Source of the DNA: Candidatus Endomicrobiellum agilis
GTDB lineage: Bacteria > Elusimicrobiota > Endomicrobiia > Endomicrobiales > Endomicrobiaceae
DNA length: 64,000 nucleotides
NCBI GenBank assembly: GCA_020328155.1
Contig: JAIXMX010000003.1
Span: 61,930-125,929 of the forward strand
Reading direction: 5' to 3'
Part shown: positions 51,600 to 60,320 of the stretch, in pieces
How positions within the stretch are numbered: position 1 is the stretch's first letter
Layout of the letters: every line of letters begins with the position of its first letter
Notes under the pieces: model-generated
Databases searched by the model: none
Seen by the model: the letters and a program-made list of their open reading frames with translations, nothing else
What the model was told of the DNA's origin: nothing
Program-made: the position numbers and the translations under genes

Positions 51600-52643
51600 A
51601 TGTACGCTAATATTGAATCCATACTGGATAAAGTCGTCCAATCTCACACGTTATGTGAAAAAGAGATTTTATATCTTCTTGAAACGAAAGATACAAAGAA
51701 ACTTTTTTCTGCTGCAGACGAAATACGCAAAAAATACAGCGGCGACGAAGTGCATCTGCGGGCGCTTATAGAATTTTCAAACTACTGTAAACAAAACTGT
51801 CTATATTGCGGTTTGAGAAGAGATAATTCCCATGTAACGCGTTACCGCGTAGAGCCGCAAGATATAATAGAATCAGCAAGAAAAGCAAAAAATTATGGTT
51901 ATAAAACTATTGTCTTACAGTCGGGCGAAGACTCTTATTATACCGTCGAAAGAATGGCAAAAATTATTTCAGGCATTAAAGATTTCGATTTTGTTGTTAC
52001 ATTGAGCATAGGCGAGAAAACTTTTGAGGAATACAAGGCATATCGCGATGCCGGCGCCGACAGATATTTACTGAGAATTGAAACTACAGATGAAACTCTT
52101 TATAATAAGCTTAATCCCGGAATGAGCTTGAAAAATAGGATGCTGTGCATTGAAAATATAAAAAAGCTGGGGTATGAAGTTGGTTCAGGAATAATTGCGG
52201 GACTCCCGGGACAAACGCTGGAAAGTATTGCAAAAGATATTGTTTATCTTAAATCAATTCCCGTAGATATGGCAGGCATAGGACCTTTTATTTATCACCC
52301 CGACACCCCAATTGAAAATATAAAAGGCGACTTTTTCGAGCTGTCACTTAAAATTATAACAATTTTACGACTGCTTATGCCTGACATCAATATACCTGCG
52401 ACAACAGCAATGGACACATTAAACAAAGAGGGACGTTTAATAGCCCTGCAAAGCGGAGCAAATGTCATTATGCCGAGTATTACTGAAACAATTTACAGAA
52501 AGTACTACGAAATATATCCCGGCAAAGTCTGCCTCGGCGCAACGCCGGCAGACTGTAGGTATTGTATAGAAAATAAAATTAAATCGATAAATAGAAGAAT
52601 ATCGACAGGAAAAGGATTTCATATCAGGCAGAGCGGGTTGTAA
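51600..52643 (+). CDS. hydE: [FeFe]-hydrogenase H-cluster radical SAM maturase HydE
   Basis: LRALIEFSNYCKQNCLYCGLRRDNSHVTRYRVEPQDIIESARKAKNYGYKTIVLQSGEDSYYTVERM, GIIAGLPGQTLESIAKDI, GIGPFIYHPDTP. Start trimmed from ORF start 51420 to the MYANIES Met because the upstream sequence is not HydE-like. Confidence 0.92.
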   Translation: MYANIESILDKVVQSHTLCEKEILYLLETKDTKKLFSAADEIRKKYSGDEVHLRALIEFSNYCKQNCLYCGLRRDNSHVTRYRVEPQDIIESARKAKNYGYKTIVLQSGEDSYYTVERMAKIISGIKDFDFVVTLSIGEKTFEEYKAYRDAGADRYLLRIETTDETLYNKLNPGMSLKNRMLCIENIKKLGYEVGSGIIAGLPGQTLESIAKDIVYLKSIPVDMAGIGPFIYHPDTPIENIKGDFFELSLKIITILRLLMPDINIPATTAMDTLNKEGRLIALQSGANVIMPSITETIYRKYYEIYPGKVCLGATPADCRYCIENKIKSINRRISTGKGFHIRQSGL

Positions 52644-52996
52644 AGCGTAATAGATAAAGTCCGGGTTTCAAGAACAAAACAGAGCAAATCTGATTAAAAC
52701 CATTAGTAGAATAATTCTTGTTTTGTTTGTTAAGCCTTATGATAATAATCTGTTGCCAAAAAGTTGAAGTAATTGCAATTGAAAACTGCCGTCCGAGAAC
52801 TGTTGTTGATAAAATACGGGATAATCTGACTAAAACTACTGTTTTTTTGTAGCGGCACTTAGCATGGCGGCAGCAAAAGAAAACGCTGCCGCAGTAGAGA
52901 AAATAGGCAGAGTAATGATGACGATATTTGTAGTTTTTTGTACAGCGTACGACTGCTATTGCAGAGGTTAACTTGAAAAAATTGTGGTTTACAATA

Positions 52997-53148
52997 ATTA
53001 TGTGATTCGGGCGAAGCCGCAAGAGCGGTCAAAGAGGAAACAAGTATCACTAACAGCGATGTGCAAGAATGTGATTGAAGAACAAATTCCTGAATACAAA
53101 AAATGTGTCAGTGCGGGAAGTCAAACAAATAAGCAGTAATCGCAAGAG
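52997..53148 (+). repeat. dispersed repeat, copy 2
   Basis: ATTATGTGATTCGGGCGAAGCCGCAAGAGCGGTCAAA...ATTGAAGAACAAATTCCTGAATAC...AAATGTGTCAGTGCGGGAAGTCAAACAAATAAGCA; matches the reverse complement of 17726-17884. Confidence 0.75.
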
Positions 53149-53275
53149 AGCGGAAGTTCTTTATAGTACTTATACTGATATTCAATAGAGACACTCCACT
53201 ATCATTTAAAGAGAAGATAATTTTATTACAAAGGTAATTTTCTTGACGCTTTTCTAGAACGCGGTAGAAGATAAA

Positions 53276-53866
53276 ATGAAAAAAGTTATATGTGTATATG
53301 TATGTATATTTTTGGCGGCGGGCTGTGGTAATGGTAAGCTGCATGATATTGGAAGCTCTGCGAATTCTGTCGTTGATAAATCCGGTGTTGATAAATCTGA
53401 TATTAATAAAAAAGTAAGCAAAGACACAACGCCGCTAACACCTGAGTCTTTATTAAATCCTTTAGAGGAATTGTGTGGTGATGGAAATTATAAACCGTAT
53501 CTTTGGCATTCTGTTATTTCTTATATTATAAACGCAGTTATTTTTCTTTCGTTAGAAGGTGTTACGGTTGAAAATTATACAGATTTTGCGATTTTTTTTG
53601 GTATATTAAGAATGTTTTCCACTCTGAGTTTTCCTGTGCATGTGGCTTTCACAAATCTTTCTTTTTTGTTTAAGTCAAAAATAAGTTTAGCCTCTTTGGC
53701 TGTAGATGCATTCTTGTCGTTAAGCGCGTTTATATTAAATAAACAATTAATAACTTATAAATTTCTTAATTATATTTTTAGGAATAATTCTATTTATTTC
53801 CTTGTTACTCAATTTTTTCTTGAGAGTGTCCGACTGCTTGCGTATCCTCATCTCTTGTTTTTATAG
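53276..53866 (+). CDS. uncharacterised lipoprotein with hydrophobic C-terminal half
   Basis: MKKVICVYVCIFLAAGCGNGKLHDIGSSANSVVDKSGVDKSDINKKVSKD...; lipobox LAAGC; several hydrophobic segments. Confidence 0.65.
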   Translation: MKKVICVYVCIFLAAGCGNGKLHDIGSSANSVVDKSGVDKSDINKKVSKDTTPLTPESLLNPLEELCGDGNYKPYLWHSVISYIINAVIFLSLEGVTVENYTDFAIFFGILRMFSTLSFPVHVAFTNLSFLFKSKISLASLAVDAFLSLSAFILNKQLITYKFLNYIFRNNSIYFLVTQFFLESVRLLAYPHLLFL

Positions 53867-53906
53867 TAATCTTTCTTCCTTTGACAAAAGTAACGAAAGA
53901 GATTAG

Positions 53907-54448
53907 ATGAAAATATTAAATATTTTTTTACATTTTTGTTTTTTTGTGTTTCTGTTTTGGTTGTTCTTCTAAAAATAAGAATGCTCCGCAGTCTCCAAAA
54001 CCTCCAGAATGTCCAAAGTGTTCAGAAGCTCTAAAATAGAGAAAGAGGAACCTATTAAAAAACCTAACATATCCGAGACTTTTAGGGCTGCAAATATTTG
54101 GAGGAAATACAGGTAAGAAGGGAATTTGCTGAAAAAATTGGCACGCTAAAGACTAAATACCAGAGAGAAAAGGCATTTAAATTATGCTCGCAAAAAATGC
54201 GGCAAGATTTGTTAGAAAAATATCCGCTAGAATAGAAAGAAAAACTAACTGAAACCTCAGAATTCAAGCAGCAGGCGGGAAAGGCTCTCAGAAGTATTTT
54301 TAAAGAATTAGACAAAATTATTTTAGAAGAATTTACATCGACAAACAACAAGGGATATATAACGCATTCATCGCCTCAGCTTGAAGTTCTTAACGAAAAA
54401 AACAATAAATACAAACCATACCCCACAAAAAATATCTTGCGCTGCTAA
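53907..54448 (+). pseudogene. decayed lipoprotein gene
   Basis: ATG then frameshift into CFGCSSKNKNAPQSPKPPECPKCSEALK*; another frame gives CKYLEEIQVRREFAEKIGTLKTKYQREKAFKLCSQKMRQDLLEKYPLE*KEKLTETSEFKQQAGKALRSIFKELDKIILEEFTSTNNKGYITHSSPQLEVLNEKNNKYKPYPTKNILRC*. Confidence 0.5.
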
Positions 54449-55229
54449 GCCTCAAGAACGACTATTGTTCGACTTTAGTGGAAAAGAAAGCAACTACAAT
54501 GTTACTGAAAAAGGTCTAACCGCCAAAAATTAGGATAAAAACAAAATATATACAATTGAAAAACATGAGATTTTACTATAAGCAAGCTCCGAAAAAATGG
54601 CGGAAAAGAAGCAATGTCGGTGGTTGCCGATGTTAGAAAATATCAAAAGATATGTTTATAGAGAAACAAAAAAACAAATGCTTGACGATACACTCCTGCT
54701 TTCAACTGTTTGTCTCAAGGCGAGCATTGATGTTTATGGCAGCAATGGCAAAAAAACAATTCTCTTCGAGATAAATTTGTTAAGAGCAAAAAGTACAAAA
54801 TTTTACAACGGGCAAATTTATTTGATTTTTAACAATCTTGTAATCGAACATCTGCTGTCCTGCTATCTTATGCTGGCGAGGCTCTGCCCCGCTTATTTTT
54901 ACGATTAAAAGTGTCGATGGTTGGAAGTCGCGGTGTAGGCGGTCATCTTCATAGTTTATTTTTGGGATTGAAATTCATTTTTAGAAAAAAATATGTTTTC
55001 ATTACTATATCTTCATAATCAAAAAGCTTCTTTTTAATCAAAATCCTATTGTAAGCAGTATAAACCTTCTGAACAGAAACAAGAGCTAAGAATGGCGAAA
55101 GCGCCGACATACATATTTCTTAGCGGCATCTCATGGGATAAATCCAATTAATTTAAAATTGTTAAAAAAAAATTAAATATTGCTATAATATGCCCATTAC
55201 CTATAAAAATCTCATTAATTTAATTTTCA

Positions 55230-55300
55230 GGGGCCATAGTTAAACGGGAGAATATATCGTTCGCAACGATAAGATGCGGGTTCAATTCCCGCTGGCTCCA
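55230..55300 (+). tRNA. tRNA-Ala (anticodon CGC)
   Basis: GGGGCCA...TGGCTCC acceptor (one G:U), TATCG-TTCGCAA-CGATA anticodon arm, GCGGG-TTCAATT-CCCGC T-arm. D-arm is weak. Confidence 0.85.
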
Positions 55301-55303
55301 CAA
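55282..55303 (+). repeat. att-like direct repeat, proximal (tRNA 3' end)
   Basis: TCAATTCCCGCTGGCTCCACAA. Confidence 0.9.
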
Positions 55304-55524
55304 AGTTTTTTTGCAGCGCCGTAAAATTTGAGAAACAGAATATTTTCTATAAATATTCTATAAGCTAATTGCGTGCTATTAACTCAACACATGATAATGT
55401 TACAAATTTATGGAGCAGTTTAAAGAAATGATTTGCTTTATTATTTTGCCGTTTACTCTTGAAAAAGGCGGCGAGATAAAAATGTCAAAGCTAAAAAGTC
55501 TGGTATTAGCATTCGCTCTTTTAT

Positions 55525-55753
55525 GTTAAAATCTTGTCTTGAATATATCCGTGATACTCCATGAGAGTTTTCATTTTGGATATTTATCGTTAGTATTATA
55601 TCAGCGCTTTTAGTCCCAAAAAATTCTTTAATCTGCCATCTTTCAATAGCGTTCGCGAGTTCGTCAATTTTTTACATTTTTATAAGTTATTTGCCTGAAA
55701 AACGTAAAAGAAATTCTTAAAGTACGTCTAAATAATTCTCACAAGGAGATGAG
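55525..55753 (+). repeat. truncated, diverged copy of the 5' part of the following 223-aa gene
   Basis: ~229 bp nearly identical to 55772-56002 (TTTATCGTTAGTATTATATNAGCGCTTTTAGTCCCAAAAAATTCTTTAATCTGCCATCTTTCAATAGCGTTCGCGAGTTCGTCAATTTTTTACATTTTTATAAG...). Confidence 0.9.
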
Positions 55754-56420
55754 AATGAGAGAGTCTTATGTGTTAAAATCTTGTCTTGAGTATATCCATG
55801 ATATTCCAAGAGCGTTTTCATTTTTGATATTTATCGTTAGTATTATATTAGCGCTTTTAGTCCCAAAAAATTCTTTAATCTGCCATCTTTCAATAGCGTT
55901 CGCGAGTTCGTCAATTTTTTACATTTTTATAAGTTATTTGCCTGAAAAACGTAAAAGAAAAATGCTTAAAGTACATCTAAATAATTCTTATAAGGAGATG
56001 AGGGAGAATATATTAAGCGAAATTCTTTTTGCGACCGATGGACATTGTAGTTCGGATGAGAGAGAAAAACTTCTTAATCATAAATACTTTAAAGAAACCT
56101 TTCACGATAAAAAATGGGATGTTTTTTGTAATGCTATTAACAGGGATAATCATTATATAGAAGATATTCGTAATGAATTTGAGCTGTTTAACCGAGAGTT
56201 GGATACTGTTATATTGCTTTGTCCGCTTAAGGAGAATGCATATAATGCATTTAAAAATGTTCAAGGCCGTATATTTACATTACAAAAGCTTGACTATAAA
56301 ACATATGCAGACGATATAAAGCCATTTTGCAGAACATTATGGGAGATATTTGCACACTTTAATCATGTGGATGGATACTATGATAACGATCCTATTCAAG
56401 ACCGTATAGACGCTTTGTAA
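55749..56420 (+). CDS. uncharacterised 2-TM protein of the R-M island
   Basis: MRMRESYVLKSCLEYIHDIPRAFSFLIFIVSIILALLVPKNSLICHLSIAFASSSIFYIFISYLPEKRKRK...; intact ORF ending a few nt before the methyltransferase start. Confidence 0.7.
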   Translation: MRMRESYVLKSCLEYIHDIPRAFSFLIFIVSIILALLVPKNSLICHLSIAFASSSIFYIFISYLPEKRKRKMLKVHLNNSYKEMRENILSEILFATDGHCSSDEREKLLNHKYFKETFHDKKWDVFCNAINRDNHYIEDIRNEFELFNRELDTVILLCPLKENAYNAFKNVQGRIFTLQKLDYKTYADDIKPFCRTLWEIFAHFNHVDGYYDNDPIQDRIDAL

Positions 56421-56425
56421 GGAGT

Positions 56426-57481
56426 ATGATAATGGAAAATTTACAAGTATATGGAAATTTAGCGCGAAGAACTTATTACGACGATACCTTAAGTATCCAT
56501 GAAATATTAAATAAGGTTCATTGTTCAGACGCCTTATCTTTCTTAAAAAGAGTGTCAGATAATAGCGCGGATTTAGTGATAACTTCTCCGCCTTATTTTC
56601 AACAGCGGGATTATGGCGGCGGAGGTATTGGCAATGAGGCGACAGAAGATGAGTATATAAATAATTTAGTGCCTGTATTTAATGAATGTTCCCGTGTTGT
56701 TAAATCGACAGGGGCAATAGTTTTTAATTTGGGCGACAAATACCTAAATGGTAATTTATCGTTAATCCCATATAAATTTGCTCTTAAAGTATTAAACGAT
56801 AAAAAAGTTTTTTTAATCAATCAAATTACTTGGGTAAAAACAAACCCTACTCCCAGACAAGAACATAGAAAATTAATACAATCTACCGAACCATTTTTTA
56901 TATTTGCTAAAACAAAAGACTATTGCTTTAAATTAGACGAATTTTTAAGCCATTTGAATAGGAAAAACAAAAAAATAACTTCTAACTCCTCAAAAATAGG
57001 AAAAAAATATTTTGATACTATAAATCACTCAAATCTAACAGCACAAGAGAAAGCAAATGCAACTCGTGAATTAGAGAAAGTTATAAAAGAAGTGCAACTT
57101 GGTAAAATAGAAAGTTTCAGAATGAAAATTCGCGGCATTCACAAAGAAGCATATGGCGGCATGGAAGGCGGGAGAAATAACCAAATTAAAAGAAACGGAT
57201 TTACAATAATTAAGATAACAGGAAATGCTATGAAAAAAGATTTAATAGAAAGTCCTGTTGAAATAACAAAAGGTAATAGACATACAGCCGTTTATCCACT
57301 ATATATAATACAAGAATTAGTAAAATTGCTATCTAATAGCGGTGATATTGTATTAGATCCTTTTTGTGGTAGCGGAACTACTTGCGTCGCCGCTAAAAAT
57401 CTCGGAAGGAAATATTTAGGGATAGAAATAAACCCTGAATATGTGTCTTTGTCAGAAGAGAGAATACAAGGAAGCAAGTAA
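56426..57481 (+). CDS. site-specific DNA methyltransferase (amino-MTase, TSPPY type; N4-cytosine or N6-adenine)
   Basis: LVITSPPYFQQRDYGGGGIGNEAT catalytic motif IV and C-terminal DPFCGSGTTCVAAKNLGRKYLGIEINPEYV SAM motif. Confidence 0.93.
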   Translation: MIMENLQVYGNLARRTYYDDTLSIHEILNKVHCSDALSFLKRVSDNSADLVITSPPYFQQRDYGGGGIGNEATEDEYINNLVPVFNECSRVVKSTGAIVFNLGDKYLNGNLSLIPYKFALKVLNDKKVFLINQITWVKTNPTPRQEHRKLIQSTEPFFIFAKTKDYCFKLDEFLSHLNRKNKKITSNSSKIGKKYFDTINHSNLTAQEKANATRELEKVIKEVQLGKIESFRMKIRGIHKEAYGGMEGGRNNQIKRNGFTIIKITGNAMKKDLIESPVEITKGNRHTAVYPLYIIQELVKLLSNSGDIVLDPFCGSGTTCVAAKNLGRKYLGIEINPEYVSLSEERIQGSK

Positions 57482-57499
57482 CTATGAGGAGTTTTTTAT

Positions 57500-58621
57500 A
57501 TGAGTGAAAGAGATATTTTAGAAAAGGCATATAAAGAGGCTTCTGAATTAAATAGTGATGATATACCAAGTATGATCAAAAAAGATATAGATATATTGAT
57601 TACAAATATAGAAAGCAATAAATCTCTGATTTCTGCTTTAACTACAAGCCTTTTAAAGAAAATAACAACGCCCAAACAAGATATCCGTTTGCATAGAACA
57701 GATTTTGCTAATGGTTATTCTGCAAGAGTTTTGGACACTCACATAACATCGCCATTTTTCAAAGATAATTTCCCAAAATATGCAAATAAAGAAAGTGCTT
57801 TTTTGACATTGGCTACAAGAGAAGAAATTAAATGGACCAAAAAAGATGGAAAAACTTTAAAAATACGAAATATAAAACTTAAAGAAGCGTTTCTAAATAT
57901 ACTTGACCAAATAGAAACTTTTAAACAAGACCATGAAAAATATCTTGTTTATTTATTTTTTAGTCTTATAAAATTATCAAAAAGTAACGAGGATTTATTC
58001 CAGAGGACTACACAACAAGGGACAGAAAATTCAAGCATCTTAAACATCAATACAATTCTATCAATGCTTGCAGAACATTTTCAGGTTAAGAAAAGTTCAA
58101 GATTACCTGTAATTGCAATATATTCAATTTATAAAGTTCTTTTTGATAAGTTTGACCGATACAAAAACAAAAAACTTGTTCCTTTGCAGGTTCATACTTC
58201 ATCGGACAAACATAGTTTTGGCGATATAGAAATATATACGCAAGATGGAAAACCTTTTGAGATAGTTGAGATTAAACATAATATTCCTATTGACGAGTAT
58301 TTAATTTTTGATGTAATAAAAAAGATAAGCAAAATTAAAGTTGATAGATATTATATTCTCACGACTTTTCAGAATAGTTTTAAGAATGCTACTGAAGAAA
58401 AGAAAATTTTAGATATGATTTTGAATATTAAAAAAGAGCGAGGAGTTGATATAATAGCAAACGGTATTTTAACAACGCTCAAATACTATTTAAGATTTAT
58501 AGACAATTATGACGACTTTTTGAAATGCTATACGGCAGATCTGATTAAGGACGCAAAAGTATCAACAGAAATTAAATACTTTCATATAGAAGAATGGAAT
58601 AAAATAAGAGATAATTATTAA
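57500..58621 (+). CDS. probable type II restriction endonuclease (tentatively SacI-like family)
   Basis: Immediately downstream of and co-directional with the MTase. RLHRTDFANGYSARVLDTHITSPFFKDNFPKYANKESAFLTLATRE resembles the SacI-family GGYSGRxLDTxxxTPF region as recalled. FGDIEIYTQDGKPFEIVEIKH looks like a PD-(D/E)xK core. Confidence 0.7.
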   Translation: MSERDILEKAYKEASELNSDDIPSMIKKDIDILITNIESNKSLISALTTSLLKKITTPKQDIRLHRTDFANGYSARVLDTHITSPFFKDNFPKYANKESAFLTLATREEIKWTKKDGKTLKIRNIKLKEAFLNILDQIETFKQDHEKYLVYLFFSLIKLSKSNEDLFQRTTQQGTENSSILNINTILSMLAEHFQVKKSSRLPVIAIYSIYKVLFDKFDRYKNKKLVPLQVHTSSDKHSFGDIEIYTQDGKPFEIVEIKHNIPIDEYLIFDVIKKISKIKVDRYYILTTFQNSFKNATEEKKILDMILNIKKERGVDIIANGILTTLKYYLRFIDNYDDFLKCYTADLIKDAKVSTEIKYFHIEEWNKIRDNY

Positions 58622-58740
58622 ATATGAAAGAGATTTTAGAAAAATGACTGACGACTGCTTTTGACATGGGCATAGAGTTATTAAAAAAGCTAAAGCTTTT
58701 TCTTAAGCAAATGTTCCGAAATTAAATGGTAAAAAAATAA

Positions 58741-59832
58741 TATGACATACCTAACAAAGAAAGGCGGCAGGTATTATATATGCGAAAGTTATCAAGTCCC
58801 TAAAGTTGACGATAAAGGTTTGTCAATCAAAGATAGCAATAACAAAGCAATCTATAAGAACAAAATCAAATGAACTCGTTCTTCTAAAAATAAAAAGCTC
58901 GCGGAAATAGAGCTAGACAAATATGAAGAAGATAAGGATTGGAGACGTATTGGTCTCAATAGGCTTGAGGCGTCTTGGCAATCGATAAAAGAAAAGTATC
59001 TCTTTATTCTAAAGCTACAAAATCCTTATCAAGCTTTAAACTTGACGATTCGCATTTAGGGTTTGCTCCAAGACTAAATTACGTTAAAGAGTTGGCTTTG
59101 TCATTTGCAGAGAGCTTTTTTGCTTGGCTAAAAAGCGAACTTAAGTTCTGAAGCCACAATACGCAGGAAAGACGCTACTCCTAAATATTGGGAAAAAACT
59201 TGTTGATTGGGAAATAGTAAAAGATAATCCTTTGCAAAGACTAGAAATAAAGAAGATTACAAATGAAAGAGAAATCAAATATTGGAAAAATACGGACGAT
59301 ATAAAGAAAATAATAGACGCTTCCAGCGGCTGCTGGAAAACAATAAACATTCTGGAGTTTTATATAGGCACAAGAATATCGGAAGCGTTAAATTTTGACT
59401 TCAATTTTGTAGATTTTGGCAATCATACGATTAAAATACAATCCGATGGAACTTTTAGAACTAAAAACCGCAAGTTTCGCATAATAAAGATACCGCAATA
59501 TTTGGAAAAGCATTTATTAGAACTCAAGAAGGAGCGGAGTAAAAACCGCAAAATTAAAACTATAAAAACAGCGATTTATTCAAACGGCGGTAGTCCAAAC
59601 ACGGAAACGGCGTCAAGCTACTTAAAGAAGTTTTATAAAAAGCAAGAGTTTGAGGTGTTTCATTCGCATTGTTTGAGACACGCGTTCGCCGCGCAATATC
59701 TTTTAAGGTATAAAGATATTTATGGGTTGTCAAAAATATTAGCACCATTCGGCAACTGTTGCGGAGAAATACTACGAACATTTGATAGAGAGCTATTATA
59801 ACACAACCATGTCCAAATTTGAGCTTGTTTAA
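58741..59832 (+). pseudogene. tyrosine recombinase/phage integrase, inactivated
   Basis: MTYLTKKGGRYYICESYQVPKVDDKG...NKIK*TRSSKNKKLAEIELDKYEEDKDWRRIG / AIDKRKVSLYSKATKSLSSFKLDDSHLGF... / ...LEFYIGTRISEALNFDF...HSHCLRHAFAAQYLLRYKDIYGLSKIL / SATVAEKYYEHLIESYYNTTMSKFELV*. Arg and HxxRH motifs are present; the Tyr segment lies in a different frame. Confidence 0.85.
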
Positions 59833-59980
59833 AATAAAGGTTACAATGATTTCTATAAATTTTCTATAAAAAGTTTTTTGAGTTGGATTTGTTGGAATAG
59901 TTGAAACATTATTTGATTGATATTTGAAACGGCATATTGGAATTTGTCATATATATCAACGTAAAATCGCTTTGTATATA

Positions 59981-60002
59981 TCAATTCCCGCTGGCTCCAC
60001 AA
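59981..60002 (+). repeat. att-like direct repeat, distal
   Basis: TCAATTCCCGCTGGCTCCACAA, identical to 55282-55303. Confidence 0.9.
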
Positions 60003-60075
60003 CAATATTTTTCAACGATAAAGTATTATATTTTCTCCGGAAATATATTTTTTATCCCTCAATTATTCATAGACG

Positions 60076-60228
60076 TCAATCATTCTTATTTTTTAAATGA
60101 CAGTCAAAACGGCAGTTTGAATCTTTTCCGCCTTTATTACAGCAATTACAACTGCCCTTTATTAGGCGTTTTACCGCAAGCGCTGCGGCAACCGACACAA
60201 CCGTGATTATTATTATATTCTGCAACAC
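60076..60228 (-). CDS. FeoB-associated Cys-rich membrane protein (~50 aa)
   Basis: Absent from the ORF track (GTG/TTG start, <60 aa). Reverse complement: (V)LQNIIIITVVSVAAALAVKRLIKGSCNCCNKGGKDSNCRFDCHLKNKND*; one TM plus CNCC...C...C, directly downstream of feoB. Confidence 0.82.
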   Translation of the reverse strand: MLQNIIIITVVSVAAALAVKRLIKGSCNCCNKGGKDSNCRFDCHLKNKND

Positions 60229-60320
60229 TTTAAAGCCCTTTTAAAACATTTTAAATTTTACACAACGACAAAAGAGCGAAGCTGACGACAAAACATTCCA
60301 AACTCCGATCCGTTTTTCCT

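Larger units (their letters stand above)
55282..60002 (+). mobile_element. integrative genomic island in the 3' end of tRNA-Ala(CGC), carrying an R-M system and a decayed tyrosine integrase
   Basis: 22-bp perfect direct repeat TCAATTCCCGCTGGCTCCACAA at 55282-55303 (inside the tRNA 3' end) and 59981-60002; integrase remnant adjacent to the distal repeat. Confidence 0.88.

Noticed and set aside
15923-54448. Stop-codon recoding, suggested by in-frame TAG/TGA in several coherent peptides
   Set aside because: The same regions also carry frameshifts, and core genes show no internal stops; pseudogene decay is the simpler reading.
59981-60002. Possible second tRNA-Ala
   Set aside because: Only the 3' 20-odd nt of the tRNA are present; interpreted as the distal att repeat.
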